NCBI RefSeq assembly: GCF_000974805.1 | Contig: NZ_BBQZ01000001.1 | Location: forward strand, 489,929-553,928 | DNA: 64,000 nt | Origin: Demequina salsinemoris | Lineage (GTDB): Bacteria > Actinomycetota > Actinomycetes > Actinomycetales > Demequinaceae | Reading direction: 5' to 3' | In this document: positions 16,757 to 26,558 of the stretch, one piece after another | How positions within the stretch are numbered: the first letter of the stretch is position 1 | How the letters are laid out: the number at the start of each line of letters is the position of its first letter | Notes under the pieces: generated by a model | Database searches by the model: none | Seen by the model: only the letters and a program-made list of their open reading frames with translations | What the model was told of the DNA's origin: nothing | Translations under genes and position numbers: made by a program

Positions 16757-16785
16757 ATTTTCTCATTGTTACAAACAGATGACAA
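16757..16785 (-). promoter_or_regulatory. Predicted whiB1 promoter
   Basis: Read leftward: -35 TTGTCA (complement at 16780-16785), a 17-nt spacer, -10 GAAAAT (complement at 16757-16762). It sits in a short A/T-rich patch unusual for this genome and would give a leader of about 80 nt. Confidence 0.5.
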
Positions 16786-16841
16786 GAGGGCGGTTTCTGA
16801 GAATTTCCGCAGAGCCGCCGCGCGGTTCTAGGGTGGGCGCC

Positions 16842-17225
16842 GTGACCTCCGCCGAACGCCGTGACCCGCTCGACCTCCTCGCGACCGTGCTGCTCGCGCT
16901 CGAGGCGGCGCTGCTCGTGGCGGTCGCTGCCGCGTACGTGGCGTACGCGGCCGGGGGAGAGGACGTCGAGCTCGCGGCCACGCTCGGCATCGCCGCGTTC
17001 GCGCTGGCCATGGGCGGCTCGGTCGCGTTCGTCGCCCGCGGGTTCGCGCGGGGTGCGCGCTGGTCGCGAGGCGCGGCGCTGACGTGGCAGGTGCTTCAGG
17101 CCGCCGCAGCGGCCGTGATGCTTGGCGCGCTGCCGATGCTCGCGATCGCGCTGCTGGTCGCGTCCGCCATCGTGGCGGCCGCTGCGATGCGGGCGTCCGC
17201 TCGAGACGCGCAGCGCGAGGACTGA
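16842..17225 (+). CDS. Small membrane protein, four predicted TM segments
   Basis: 127 residues. Four hydrophobic stretches (about 9-31, 40-60, 70-92 and 95-112) are joined by short polar loops, with a basic N-terminus and a charged C-terminus (RASARDAQRED). No family recognised and no catalytic motif. The GTG start is preceded by TAGGGT with a 7-nt spacer, so the mRNA may be leaderless. It is divergent from whiB1 and converges with the next gene with only 8 bp between stop codons. Confidence 0.7.
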   Translation: MTSAERRDPLDLLATVLLALEAALLVAVAAAYVAYAAGGEDVELAATLGIAAFALAMGGSVAFVARGFARGARWSRGAALTWQVLQAAAAAVMLGALPMLAIALLVASAIVAAAAMRASARDAQRED

Positions 17226-17233
17226 CGAGGGCT

Positions 17234-19369
17234 TCAGCTCCCCGAGATCTGCTCCGTCGCCGACGCTACCGAGGTGACGGTTCCGTCGTCGTTGACCACC
17301 CCGATGAGCCACTTGTAGTTGCGCGTCACGTAGGTCACGGGGATCCGCTGCAGCGAGTACCCGGAGTGGGTGACGACGGACGTGACCACGGGCGTCGGCG
17401 TCTCGGTCCACTCGAGCCAGTCCTTGTTGCGGGTGACCACCACGGGTGCCTCGCCGAAGACGTCGACCATCTCCGCGAGCGTGTCCTGCGTGGGCTCCAC
17501 GAGCGCGAGGACGACCGGCACGTCGCACACGACGCGGATGGTGCCGAAGACCTCGGAGGTTCCCGCGAGCACGACCGGACGGCCGTCGATCTCGTCGCAC
17601 AGGTCGTCGATCATCCCGTTCGCGCCGTCCATCTCCGTCGTGAACACGTTGACGGCGGCCCCGATCGGGATGCTGCTTCCCGGCGAGACGGACACCCAGG
17701 TGGTGATCGGCAGGATCACGAGCGCGCCCACGGCGACACGTCTGCCCAGGCGTCGGCTGTGCTCGCGCCTCAGGAGGCCCACGAGCCACCATGCGCCCAC
17801 CATCGCGGCGATCGCGAAGCCCGGCAGGGTCGCGGGCTCGAACCGTCGGATCGACCAGATCTGGTCGGCGATGATCGACGGCTTCCAGAGGTAGAAGAGC
17901 GTCGACGGCAGCACCGCCGCGAGCAGCACCCACGAGTCATAGGGTCCGCGGAGCACGCGGTAGATCAGCACCCCGAAGCCGACGAACGCGAGCAGGACCA
18001 GCGGCCACGTGAGGTAGTAGCTGAGCCACGTGACCGTGCTCTCGGCGTACGTTCGGGTGGGATCCACGTCGAGCCCGGCCGAGCTCTGGAAGCCCTGGAT
18101 CACGCTGTTCGTGAACTGGTCGGTGCTCGTCTCGGTGCCGCGGCGGGAGATCATCCACAGCGGGCGGGAGGTGAGGATCGCGAACGTCGCGCCGAGGAGG
18201 AGCGAGGCGGCGAGGGATCCGCGGTGACCCAGCCGCTCCGTGAGCGCGGGCAGCAGCCGGTCCATGCGGCTGCTCGCGACCCAGCTCATGACCCACAGGA
18301 GCACGAGGACCGCGGAGGCCGCGTACGCCCCGACGAGCAGCGTCGTCTCGTCGCCGAGGCGCTCGAGGTAGGCGCGGCTCCAGCGGTAGAGGGACAGGTA
18401 TCCGCCCGTGAGGACGACGGACTGCAGCCCGACGTACGCGAGAGCGGCGCCGCGACGCCACGCGCGCGGTGCGTCGGCCGCCGACAGCGCGAGCACGGTG
18501 CCGACCATCGCTCCCCACGCGAAGACCGCACCGTCGATGCGGGCGAACGCGGTCGCCCCCGAGACGAAGGCGCCGGCGAGCAGCGGCGCCCACGCGCGTT
18601 CCGCGACGCCACGCCATGACCACAGGACGCCCGCGAAGACGAGCACGAGTGTGAGCGGCTCGGTGTACGCGGCGCGGGAGAGGCCGATGTGCGCGACCGT
18701 GAGGCCCAGGAGCGCCGCCGGGGCGAGCGCGGCGAGAGGGGCGAGGAACCTGCGGGCGACCAGGTAGACGGCCGCCATGCCCGCCGCGCCGATGATGATG
18801 TTGGCGCCGTAGACGCCAGCGGTGCCGGCGAACCAGCCGCCGACGGCGATCGTCGCGGGCAGCATCTTGGCTCCCTGCGGCTGCACCGCGTCGCCGAGCA
18901 GGTTCCACGCCTGCGAGGCGTCGGGGATGAGGTTGCTCTGCAGCGCCGCGGCCTCGACGGCCCCGGAGGCGGGGATGTCGGTGCTCGCATGGTGCACGAG
19001 CCACAGCCCGCTGAGCGTGAGGAAGCCCGGGTCGCGGACCACGAGGATGTACTGCGCGGCGAAGAACAGGTTGACGAGGATCCACGCGACGGTCCCCGAC
19101 AGCAGCAGGATCCCCGCGAGCCGCGCCTGCGGGTGCGTGTCGGTCGTGACGAGGTGGCGCCATAGGAGCGCGATGAGCAGCGCGGCGAGCGGGAGCACCG
19201 TCCACCAGCGATGATGGCCGACAGACACCAGCAGACCGGCGGAGACTGCGATCGCGGTGATGACGAGGACGAAGGCCGATGGCGCCGTCCGCACCACCGT
19301 GTCGATCCGGGCCTGCAGGGACGCACGCAACGGCGAGGTGGAGCCGGCGGCCACACGAGCGTCACTCAT
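17234..19369 (-). CDS. Large membrane glycosyltransferase-like protein (GT-C/GT39-like)
   Basis: 711 residues. Roughly 11-13 hydrophobic segments (about 40-540) are followed by a soluble C-terminal domain of about 150 residues. The architecture is that of polyprenyl-phosphate-sugar-dependent transferases. An acidic residue in the first long outer loop (LVVRDPGFLTL) could be the catalytic Asp; this is inferred. The donor, acceptor and product are unknown. ATG 19369 has CGGAGGCT upstream; an in-frame start 24 nt earlier lacks a site. It may build part of a wall glycan together with the GtrA, GT2 and LCP genes nearby. Confidence 0.7.
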   Translation of the reverse strand: MSDARVAAGSTSPLRASLQARIDTVVRTAPSAFVLVITAIAVSAGLLVSVGHHRWWTVLPLAALLIALLWRHLVTTDTHPQARLAGILLLSGTVAWILVNLFFAAQYILVVRDPGFLTLSGLWLVHHASTDIPASGAVEAAALQSNLIPDASQAWNLLGDAVQPQGAKMLPATIAVGGWFAGTAGVYGANIIIGAAGMAAVYLVARRFLAPLAALAPAALLGLTVAHIGLSRAAYTEPLTLVLVFAGVLWSWRGVAERAWAPLLAGAFVSGATAFARIDGAVFAWGAMVGTVLALSAADAPRAWRRGAALAYVGLQSVVLTGGYLSLYRWSRAYLERLGDETTLLVGAYAASAVLVLLWVMSWVASSRMDRLLPALTERLGHRGSLAASLLLGATFAILTSRPLWMISRRGTETSTDQFTNSVIQGFQSSAGLDVDPTRTYAESTVTWLSYYLTWPLVLLAFVGFGVLIYRVLRGPYDSWVLLAAVLPSTLFYLWKPSIIADQIWSIRRFEPATLPGFAIAAMVGAWWLVGLLRREHSRRLGRRVAVGALVILPITTWVSVSPGSSIPIGAAVNVFTTEMDGANGMIDDLCDEIDGRPVVLAGTSEVFGTIRVVCDVPVVLALVEPTQDTLAEMVDVFGEAPVVVTRNKDWLEWTETPTPVVTSVVTHSGYSLQRIPVTYVTRNYKWLIGVVNDDGTVTSVASATEQISGS

Positions 19370-19439
19370 AGCCTCCGAGCCTAGTGGCGGCATGCCGTGC
19401 CGAGATGCCGGCCGCGGAGAACTTGGGGTGCGGAGAACC

Positions 19440-19467
19440 TTGCATTGAGAGAGCCCGGCGGTATCGT
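19440..19467 (+). promoter_or_regulatory. Promoter of the two-component operon (leaderless)
   Basis: -35 TTGCAT (19440-19445), a 16-nt spacer, -10 TATCGT (19462-19467). The start codon at 19474 is 6 nt further, so transcription and translation should begin together. Confidence 0.6.
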
Positions 19468-19473
19468 GTCCTC

Positions 19474-20151
<678 letters not shown>

Positions 20152-20160
20152 GCCCGCGCC

Positions 20161-21483
20161 GTGCGGCGCAAGCTGCTCCAGGCCACCGTCTCGGCCCTGC
20201 TCGTGGCCGTGGTCCTCCTCGGCATCCCCCTGGGCGTCGCGGCCGCGCAGTTGATCTTCAGCTCGGCGGAGCAGGATCTCGGGCTCCGCGCCTCGACGGC
20301 GTCACGCGCGATCGAGGTCAGGTACGACCTCGGCGACACGATCGACGAGCGCACGCTCGAGGCGTTCGTGTCCGAGGCCAGGGGCGCGCCCAAGTACATC
20401 GTCGTGACGCTTCCCGACGGGACCGAGCTGTCGGCGGGCGAGCAGCCCGACCCCTCGCTCGTCGGCTCCTACGTCGCGAGCTCGGGCGTCTTCGTCAAGA
20501 TGTACGTCGCCTGGTGGGACGTCTTCCTCGATGCGGCGCAGCTCGTCGGGCTCGTCTTCGCGGTCGCCTTCGTCGCGATCGTCGCCGGTATCGCGATGGC
20601 GTCGTGGCAGGCCGAGAGGTTGAGTCGGCCGCTGGTCTATCTCGCGGCGTCCGCGGAGCAGGTGGGCTCGGGACAGACACGACCGCGGCTCGAGAAGACG
20701 GGCGTCGAGGAGATCGACCTCGTCGCCGAGGAGCTGTCGCGCTCGGCGGATCGCATGGCGGCCCGCCTCGCGGCGGAGCGGCAGTTCGCCTCCGACGCCT
20801 CGCATCAGCTGCGCACGCCGCTCACCGCCCTCACGATGCGCCTCGAGGAGATCTCGCTCATGACCGAGCGCGAGGAGGTCAGGGAGGAGGCCGAGGCGTC
20901 GCTCGAGCAGGTGGAGCGGCTCGTGGGCGTCGTCGACGACCTCCTCGGGCGGTCCAAGCGCGCGCTCGGCGCCGGCACCGAGCTGCTCTCTCTCGATGAG
21001 GTCTTCAGCCAGCAGCGCGAGGAGTGGGCCGCGACCTTCGCGAAGGCGGGCAGGACGCTCACGATCCATGACACCGACAGCTCGGTGTTCGCGACCCCAG
21101 GCGGGCTCGCCCAGGTGCTCGCCACGCTCATCGAGAACTCCCTCCACCACGGCGGCGGGGCGACGACCGTGTCCGCCCGCGAGTCGGGATCGAGCCACGC
21201 GATCGTGATCGAGGTCAAGGACGAGGGCGACGGCGTGCCAGACGACCTCGCGCCGCGGATCTTCGAGCGGGAGGTGACCTCGGGCAGGGGCCACGGGCTG
21301 GGGCTCGCCCTCGCACGCGACCTCGTGACCGCCGATGGCGGCCGGCTCGAGCTGTCTCAGCGGCGCCCCGCGGCGTTCTCGGTGTTCCTCCAGGGCGTGC
21401 CGAAGATGGTCGACCTGGAGAAGGTGGTCCCGCACGGGCGCACGCTCAAGCAGCGCACCCGCTGGGTGTGGGGCAGGGGCTAG
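20161..21483 (+). CDS. Membrane sensor histidine kinase
   Basis: 440 residues. TM1 (about 7-30), a short outer loop (about 31-118), TM2 (about 120-146), HAMP-like linker, HisKA with the phosphoacceptor His215 in SDASHQLRTPLTAL, and HATPase (N box TLIENSLHHGGG, G1 region DEGDGVPDD, then GRGHGLGLAL). GTG start 9 bp after the response-regulator stop. Its TAG stop overlaps the stop codon of the convergent GtrA gene, so no terminator space separates them. Confidence 0.92.
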   Translation: MRRKLLQATVSALLVAVVLLGIPLGVAAAQLIFSSAEQDLGLRASTASRAIEVRYDLGDTIDERTLEAFVSEARGAPKYIVVTLPDGTELSAGEQPDPSLVGSYVASSGVFVKMYVAWWDVFLDAAQLVGLVFAVAFVAIVAGIAMASWQAERLSRPLVYLAASAEQVGSGQTRPRLEKTGVEEIDLVAEELSRSADRMAARLAAERQFASDASHQLRTPLTALTMRLEEISLMTEREEVREEAEASLEQVERLVGVVDDLLGRSKRALGAGTELLSLDEVFSQQREEWAATFAKAGRTLTIHDTDSSVFATPGGLAQVLATLIENSLHHGGGATTVSARESGSSHAIVIEVKDEGDGVPDDLAPRIFEREVTSGRGHGLGLALARDLVTADGGRLELSQRRPAAFSVFLQGVPKMVDLEKVVPHGRTLKQRTRWVWGRG

Positions 21484-21998
21484 GAGCGGGGTTCGTCGGT
21501 GACCAGGGACGACGCGTCCCCGAGCTCGGCGTCGTCGGTCGCCTTCGGCTCAGGATCCCGGAACAGGAAGAGCCGGTAGGCGCCGTACCGGACGACCGTG
21601 CCCAGGCCGATCCCGACAGCGGCGGATACGTTGTCCGCGAACGCCGACGTGAGCCCGAGCACGTGGTGCGAGAGCGCGACGGTGCCCGACTCGATGAGGA
21701 GCGCGCCGCCGTTGACGACGAGGAACATCAAGGCCTCGTGTCCAGGCTTGTGGACGCTCATGCCGCGGAACGTCCACCCGCGGTGCGCGATCCACGCGAA
21801 CGCGATCGAGACCACGGTCGCGATGATCTTCGCGCTCACCACGCGGTCGTCGTCGCCGCCGATCTCGGCATCGGGGGCGAAGGGCCCCATCCTCAGCAGG
21901 TTGAACACGCCGAGGTTGACGACGACGCCGAGGGCTCCGACCGTCGCGAAGCGCGCGAGCTCGCCCGCCCGCGCGCGCACCCACTCGACGATCGTCAT
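21480..21998 (-). CDS. GtrA-family membrane protein
   Basis: 172 residues with four membrane segments in the GtrA pattern. RFATVGALGVVVNLGVFNLL opens TM1, and the motif AWIAHRGWTFRG follows TM2. The family includes proteins thought to flip polyprenyl-linked sugars for wall or O-antigen glycosylation. Its C-terminus is acidic. It diverges from purK with a 32-bp gap, the same neighbour as Rv3277 in mycobacteria. A TAAAAT box lies 8 nt upstream of the ATG. Confidence 0.87.
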   Translation of the reverse strand: MTIVEWVRARAGELARFATVGALGVVVNLGVFNLLRMGPFAPDAEIGGDDDRVVSAKIIATVVSIAFAWIAHRGWTFRGMSVHKPGHEALMFLVVNGGALLIESGTVALSHHVLGLTSAFADNVSAAVGIGLGTVVRYGAYRLFLFRDPEPKATDDAELGDASSLVTDEPRS

Positions 21999-22006
21999 GG
22001 ATAGGC

Positions 22007-22024
22007 ATTTTACGCGGGTAGTTT
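22007..22024. promoter_or_regulatory. Back-to-back -10 boxes of gtrA-like gene and purK
   Basis: The leftward TAAAAT (complement at 22007-22012) and rightward TAGTTT (22019-22024) are only 6 bp apart within the 32-bp gap. Each promoter's -35 region would lie at the other gene's start codon, so the two should compete for polymerase. Confidence 0.5.
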
Positions 22025-22030
22025 GGAGCC

Positions 22031-23176
22031 ATGACCCCGCCTATCGTCGCCGTCGTCGGCGGCGGCCAGCTGGCGCGCATGATGGCGCCGGCCGCGACGG
22101 AGCTCGGCGTGACCCTGCGCGTGCTCGTCGAGTCGCCCGCCGCCGCCTCCGCGCTGCCCGCCCATGAGACCGTCGTCGGTCTCCCCACGGACCCCGAGGC
22201 GGTCGCCGCGCTGCTGGCCGATCCCCGCCCCACCGTCCTCACCTGGGAGCACGAGCACATCCCCGCCGAGGTGTTCGCCGCGGCGGAGGCCGCCGGGGTG
22301 CCCGCGCTGCCGGGTCTGGGAGCGCTGCGCTTCGCCCAGGACAAGATCGAGATGCGCGTCCGCATGGACGCGCTCGGCCTCCCCAACCCGGACTGGGCGC
22401 CCGTCACGACGGAGGACGAGGTCGCATCGTTCCTGTCCTCCCACGGGGGAGAGGCGGTGCTCAAGACCGCGCGCGGCGGGTACGACGGCAAGGGCGTCCG
22501 CATCGTCCGTGCCGCCTCCGAGGCGGCGGACTGGCTCGCGGCCGCAGCCGCGGGAGGTCCTCGCGTGCTCATCGAGGCCAAGGTGCCCTACACGCGTGAG
22601 CTCGCGGCCCTGGCCGCGCGCCGACCCTCCGGCGAGGTCGTGACCTGGCCCGTCGTGGAGTCGATCCAGCGCGACGGCGTGTGCTCCGAGGTCATCGCCC
22701 CCGCGCCCGGACTCACCGCTGACGAGGAGCGCGAGGCGCGCGAGGTTGCGGCCAGGGTCGCCTCGGCGCTCGGCGTGGTCGGCGTGCTCGCGGTCGAGAT
22801 GTTCGACACCGGCACGCACGTGCTCATCAACGAGCTCGCGATGCGCCCGCACAACTCTGGGCACTGGACCCAGGACGGCGCGGTGACGAGCCAGTTCGAG
22901 CAGCACCTGCGCGCCGTCCTCGACCTGCCGCTGGGTGCGACCGACGCGCTCGCGCCCGTCACGGTCATGGCGAACGTCCTCGGCGGATCGCGCGAGGACC
23001 TCCCCGGCGCCCTGGCCGACGTGGACGATGCGGGGGCCAAGATCCACCTCTACGGCAAGGAGGTGCGGCCGGGCCGCAAGGTCGGCCACGTGAACGTCAC
23101 CGGGACGGACTCCGACGACGTCTACCGCCGCGCTGTCGCCGCCGCCGCTATCGTGAGGGACGGAGGTGCGGCATGA
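22031..23176 (+). CDS. purK: N5-carboxyaminoimidazole ribonucleotide synthase
   Basis: 381 residues. ATP-grasp enzyme that carboxylates aminoimidazole ribonucleotide with ATP and bicarbonate in purine synthesis. Visible motifs: [11 protein letters not shown] (7-17, Rossmann start), [23 protein letters not shown] (ATP grasp), and [25 protein letters not shown] (metal and substrate site). It overlaps purE by 4 nt (ATGA), so the product can pass directly to the next enzyme. TAGTTT and GGAG lie just before the ATG. Confidence 0.96.
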   Translation: MTPPIVAVVGGGQLARMMAPAATELGVTLRVLVESPAAASALPAHETVVGLPTDPEAVAALLADPRPTVLTWEHEHIPAEVFAAAEAAGVPALPGLGALRFAQDKIEMRVRMDALGLPNPDWAPVTTEDEVASFLSSHGGEAVLKTARGGYDGKGVRIVRAASEAADWLAAAAAGGPRVLIEAKVPYTRELAALAARRPSGEVVTWPVVESIQRDGVCSEVIAPAPGLTADEEREAREVAARVASALGVVGVLAVEMFDTGTHVLINELAMRPHNSGHWTQDGAVTSQFEQHLRAVLDLPLGATDALAPVTVMANVLGGSREDLPGALADVDDAGAKIHLYGKEVRPGRKVGHVNVTGTDSDDVYRRAVAAAAIVRDGGAA

Positions 23177-23679
23177 GCGAGCAGCCGATCGTCGGGATCG
23201 TGATGGGGTCTGACTCCGACTGGCCCGTGATGCAGGCCGCGGGGGAGGCCCTCGCGGAGTTCTCGGTCCCGTTCGAGAAGGATGTCGTCTCGGCTCACCG
23301 GATGCCCGAGGAGATGATCGCGTACGGGCGCATGGCGGCTGAGCGCGGCCTGCGCGTCATCATCGCCGGTGCCGGTGGCGCCGCCCACCTGCCCGGCATG
23401 CTCGCGTCCGTCACGACCCTGCCTGTGATCGGGGTGCCCGTGCCCCTCAAGCACCTCGACGGCATGGACTCGCTCCTCAGCATCGTCCAGATGCCCGCGG
23501 GAGTCCCCGTCGCGACCGTGTCCATCGGCGGCGCCCGCAACGCGGGCCTGCTGGCCGTCAGGATGCTCGCCTCGGGAACTGATGATCTCGCGCAGCGGCT
23601 CACCGTGGAGATGCAGGGCTTCCAGGACTCGCTGCGCGAGACCGCTCACGCCAAGGGCGAGGCGCTCCGCCGGGCCTGA
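23173..23679 (+). CDS. purE: N5-carboxyaminoimidazole ribonucleotide mutase
   Basis: 168 residues. Class I PurE, which converts N5-CAIR to CAIR. The active-site signature [12 protein letters not shown] (12-23), AHRMPEE (41-47) and the GGAAHLPGM region are intact. It is translationally coupled to purK. The last codons (Leu-Arg-Arg-Ala-stop) belong to a 21-bp unit that is tandemly repeated after the stop codon. Confidence 0.96.
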   Translation: MSEQPIVGIVMGSDSDWPVMQAAGEALAEFSVPFEKDVVSAHRMPEEMIAYGRMAAERGLRVIIAGAGGAAHLPGMLASVTTLPVIGVPVPLKHLDGMDSLLSIVQMPAGVPVATVSIGGARNAGLLAVRMLASGTDDLAQRLTVEMQGFQDSLRETAHAKGEALRRA

Positions 23680-23732
23680 CGCGTGCTTCGCCGGGCCTGA
23701 GGCGAGCTGCACCGGGCCTGAGACGCCGAGAG
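23670..23732 (+). repeat. Three 21-bp tandem units containing the purE stop codon
   Basis: CCGGGCCTGA occurs at 23670, 23691 and 23712, exactly 21 bp apart. Unit 1 carries the real purE stop codon. Because 21 is a multiple of three, the later units supply in-frame backup stops (Leu-Arg-Arg-Ala-stop, then Leu-His-Arg-Ala-stop). Confidence 0.85.
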
Positions 23733-23757
23733 CCAGCCGCTCTCGCGGCCGGCTCTC
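23728..23757. terminator. Imperfect hairpin between purE and the LCP gene
   Basis: GAGAGCC-A-GCC pairs with GGC-C-GGCTCTC around a C/G-rich loop, between convergent purE and the LCP gene. Probably a shared terminator. Confidence 0.6.
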
Positions 23758-23775
23758 TTCAAGACTCGTGAGGGA

Positions 23776-25074
23776 TCAGACCTCGCAGGCCGCGAGGATC
23801 TCCTCCTCGGTGTCCCTGCTGAGGTCGTACGCCTCATCGGGGGGCACCGGCAGGTACTTCGTCGCGTCGTCCGCGGAGAGGTCGGCCCGCTCGGAGGAGT
23901 CGGTCTCGTCCTCGGTCGTGTTGGCGTCGTCGATCTCATCGAGCGCGTCCTGGAGGCCCGAGTCGTCGCGGATCGCGGCCCAGATCGTCTCGGCGTCCGA
24001 GGTGAGCACCACGTCGCCCGAGCTGTCACCGGCGTACGCCCACGGCGCGGTCGTCATCACGACGTTGTCCAGGTCGATGTTGCGAAGCGAGTACAGCAGG
24101 CCGAAGTCGTACGTGAGCGAGCCGAAGTCCTCGGACATCGTGAACGACTCCGTGGCCGCCTTGACGAACTTCGACAGCACATCGATGTCCGTGAAGGCGT
24201 TGACGCTCAGGGCCTTCTCGAGGATCGCCTCGATCAGCTGCTGCTGGCGCTCGATGCGCATGAGGTCCGTGCCGTCGCCCAGGTTGGTGCCGGTGCGGGC
24301 GCGGGCCCAGGCGAGCGCCTGCTTGCCGTTGAGGATCTGCGCGCCCGCCTCAAGGTCGAGGTTGGCCTTCTTCGAGTAGACGTCGTAGGGGATGCACATC
24401 GGCACGCCGCCGAGCGCGTCCACCATGTCGCGGAAGCCGGTGAAGTCGGCGACGACGTACTCGCCGTCGAACTCGATGCCCGTGAGGTCGTTGATGGTGC
24501 GCATCACGCACGCGGCCGCCTCGGACGGGTCGTTGTTGAAGGCGTAGCCGTTCGCGAAGGCGACGTTGAACTTCGTGGTCCAGCCGGTCTGGGTCTGGCC
24601 GTCGAAGGACTCGCACGTGGAGATCGCGACGCGGGTGTCGCGGGGGATGGAGACGAGCTCGACCCGGCTGCGGTCCGCGGAGATGTGCACGATGATCGTC
24701 GTGTCGCCGCGCGCTCCCGCGACGTAGCCGCCGATCGCGGCGTTCTCCGACGTGCGCACGTCCGAGCCGATCACCAGGATGTTGAGGTCCTCACCGGCGT
24801 TCTCGTCGACCGGGTTGTCCGAGTCTCCCGTGGACACGGGAGACGAGATGTACTCGGAGTCGCTGTCGCCGCCCGTGATCGCGCTGATGTCCTTGGTGTT
24901 GGCGTTCGCCTGGATCAGCGCGCCGGTCGCGAACACGGTGCTGCCGTAGAAGCCGAGCACCGCGACCGTCACCGAGGCGACGGAGGACAGCACGAGACCG
25001 TGGTGGCGGCGGGTGGCGTGGCGCGGGCGCAGGCGCGCGCGGCTGAAGGTCGTCTTCCTCATGGGTGCCGTCAT
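23776..25074 (-). CDS. LytR-CpsA-Psr (LCP) family wall-polymer ligase, copy 1
   Basis: 432 residues. A basic N-terminus, one membrane segment (about 27-50) and an extracellular LCP domain (about 95-340). Catalytic-type residues are visible in VIGSDVRTSENAAIGGYVAGARGDT, SIPRDTRV and the arginine-rich stretch LAWARARTG. LCP enzymes transfer undecaprenyl-linked glycans onto peptidoglycan or galactan. The tail is acidic. Initiation at 25074 or at the ATG at 25062 is unresolved, and a TACAAT box overlaps the first. It is a tandem paralogue of the next gene. Confidence 0.9.
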   Translation of the reverse strand: MTAPMRKTTFSRARLRPRHATRRHHGLVLSSVASVTVAVLGFYGSTVFATGALIQANANTKDISAITGGDSDSEYISSPVSTGDSDNPVDENAGEDLNILVIGSDVRTSENAAIGGYVAGARGDTTIIVHISADRSRVELVSIPRDTRVAISTCESFDGQTQTGWTTKFNVAFANGYAFNNDPSEAAACVMRTINDLTGIEFDGEYVVADFTGFRDMVDALGGVPMCIPYDVYSKKANLDLEAGAQILNGKQALAWARARTGTNLGDGTDLMRIERQQQLIEAILEKALSVNAFTDIDVLSKFVKAATESFTMSEDFGSLTYDFGLLYSLRNIDLDNVVMTTAPWAYAGDSSGDVVLTSDAETIWAAIRDDSGLQDALDEIDDANTTEDETDSSERADLSADDATKYLPVPPDEAYDLSRDTEEEILAACEV

Positions 25075-25170
25075 TGTATGTGGTGCCAGCGCAGAGATTG
25101 CGCAGAATGTGGCGCACGCCTCATCCGTCCCACGCCGCTCCCGCCGCCCGCTCGAGGGCGATCGGCGAGG

Positions 25171-26406
25171 TCAGTAGTCGCACTCCGCCAGCAGATCGTC
25201 CACGACGGAGGACTCGTCCGTCGCGTCGGGCGTCGCCGACGCGGAGGCGGAGGCGGAGGTGGACGCAGACGGCGACTCCGTCGTGGAGTCGTCGTGACCG
25301 GTGTCCCACTCGGAGGATGCGTCGCCCTCGGCGTCGACGGTGAGCGGCTCGTCGTTCCTCAGCTGCTCCCACATCGTCTCGGCGTCGTCCGTGGCGATCA
25401 CGTTGAGGTCGTCCTCCGTGTACTCCCAGGGCACCGTCGCGAAGACGATGTCGTCGATGCTCACGCCGCGCAGGCTCCACGCGAGGCCCTCGAGGTACTC
25501 GAGGCTGCCCAGGTCCTCGTCCATCGTCATCGAGCCCGCCATCGCCTTGACGAACTGCGTGATCTGGTCGGTGTCCGTGAGGATGTTCTTGCCCAGGAGC
25601 GTGCGCATCGTCTGGCGCAGCAGCTCCTGCTGGCGCGTGATGCGCTGCAGGTCGGAGCCCGAGACGCCGCCCTCCTCGGCGGTGCGCAGCCGCGCGTAGG
25701 CGAGCGCGGTCTTCCCGTCGAGCAGCTGCGGGCCGGCGTCGATGTAGAGATGGGCCTTCTTGGAGGAGATGTCCGAGGTGATGCACATCGGGATGCCGCC
25801 GATCGCGTCCACCATGTCCTGGAAGCCGGTGAAGTCCACGACTGCCCAATGGTCGATCGCGATGCCCGTCATGTCCTGCACGGTGTTGATGGTGCACGCG
25901 GCGGCCTCGGCCGCGTCCCCCTGCTGGCCGCCGTTGGAGAAGGCGATGTTGAAGTCGCCGAACCAGCCTTTGACCTCGGTCCCGTCGAAGAGCGTGCAGT
26001 CGGAGATCTGCACCTGGAGGTCGCGCGGGATCGAGATCATCTCGACGCGGGAACGGTCCGCGGAGATGTGCGCGATGATCGTCGTGTCGTTGCGCATGCC
26101 GCCCACGTCGCCGTTGTTGTCGGCGTTGTCGCCCTCGCGGGTGTCCGATCCCATCAGCAGGATGTTGAGGTCGTTGCCAGCGTCGGTGTCCTCAGGGCCG
26201 GCAGATTCCTCCACGTCGTTGATGAGCGCCGAGTTGTCCCTCGCGTCGAAGCGGTCCTCGATGAGGTACGCGAACACCGTGTAGCCGGCGAGGACGAACC
26301 CCATCACTCCCGCGACGATCATCACCCCGACGCGGATCACGGGATGGTCCGGCTGGCGCGACCCGTGGCGTCGCGCGGGTCGGCTTCGATGCGTCGGGCT
26401 CGTCAC
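25171..26406 (-). CDS. LytR-CpsA-Psr (LCP) family wall-polymer ligase, copy 2
   Basis: 411 residues, same layout as its neighbour: TM (about 24-48) and LCP domain (about 80-325) with LLMGSDTREGDNADNN, ISIPRDLQVQ and LAYARLRTAEE. An acidic Ser/Ala/Thr-rich tail follows. GTG 26406 is preceded by GGAAGTC. It reads in the same direction as copy 1 with 96 bp between, and the two probably arose by duplication. It is divergent from whiB2. Confidence 0.9.
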   Translation of the reverse strand: MTSPTHRSRPARRHGSRQPDHPVIRVGVMIVAGVMGFVLAGYTVFAYLIEDRFDARDNSALINDVEESAGPEDTDAGNDLNILLMGSDTREGDNADNNGDVGGMRNDTTIIAHISADRSRVEMISIPRDLQVQISDCTLFDGTEVKGWFGDFNIAFSNGGQQGDAAEAAACTINTVQDMTGIAIDHWAVVDFTGFQDMVDAIGGIPMCITSDISSKKAHLYIDAGPQLLDGKTALAYARLRTAEEGGVSGSDLQRITRQQELLRQTMRTLLGKNILTDTDQITQFVKAMAGSMTMDEDLGSLEYLEGLAWSLRGVSIDDIVFATVPWEYTEDDLNVIATDDAETMWEQLRNDEPLTVDAEGDASSEWDTGHDDSTTESPSASTSASASASATPDATDESSVVDDLLAECDY

Positions 26407-26501
26407 GACTTCCGATCCTAGTCATCGAGTGCCTCGGCGCCGCGTGAGGGATTGCTCCGTTTTCATCATGCCTGCACTGGGTGCAACATGTCACTCTCGA
26501 C

Positions 26502-26530
26502 TTGACTGGCACGGATGACACGGGTGTAAT
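26502..26530 (+). promoter_or_regulatory. whiB2 promoter
   Basis: -35 TTGACT (26502-26507), a 17-nt spacer, -10 TGTAAT (26525-26530). Both boxes are near consensus. It gives a leader of about 43 nt. Confidence 0.7.
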
Positions 26531-26539
26531 TCCCCTTAG

Positions 26540-26558
26540 GCGGGGGTGGCTCCCCCGC
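26540..26558 (+). promoter_or_regulatory. Hairpin in the whiB2 leader
   Basis: GCGGGGG-TGGCT-CCCCCGC forms a stable stem from close to the predicted transcript start, ending 10 nt before the Shine-Dalgarno GGAGGGAAG. It could protect the RNA 5' end or tune translation. Confidence 0.5.
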
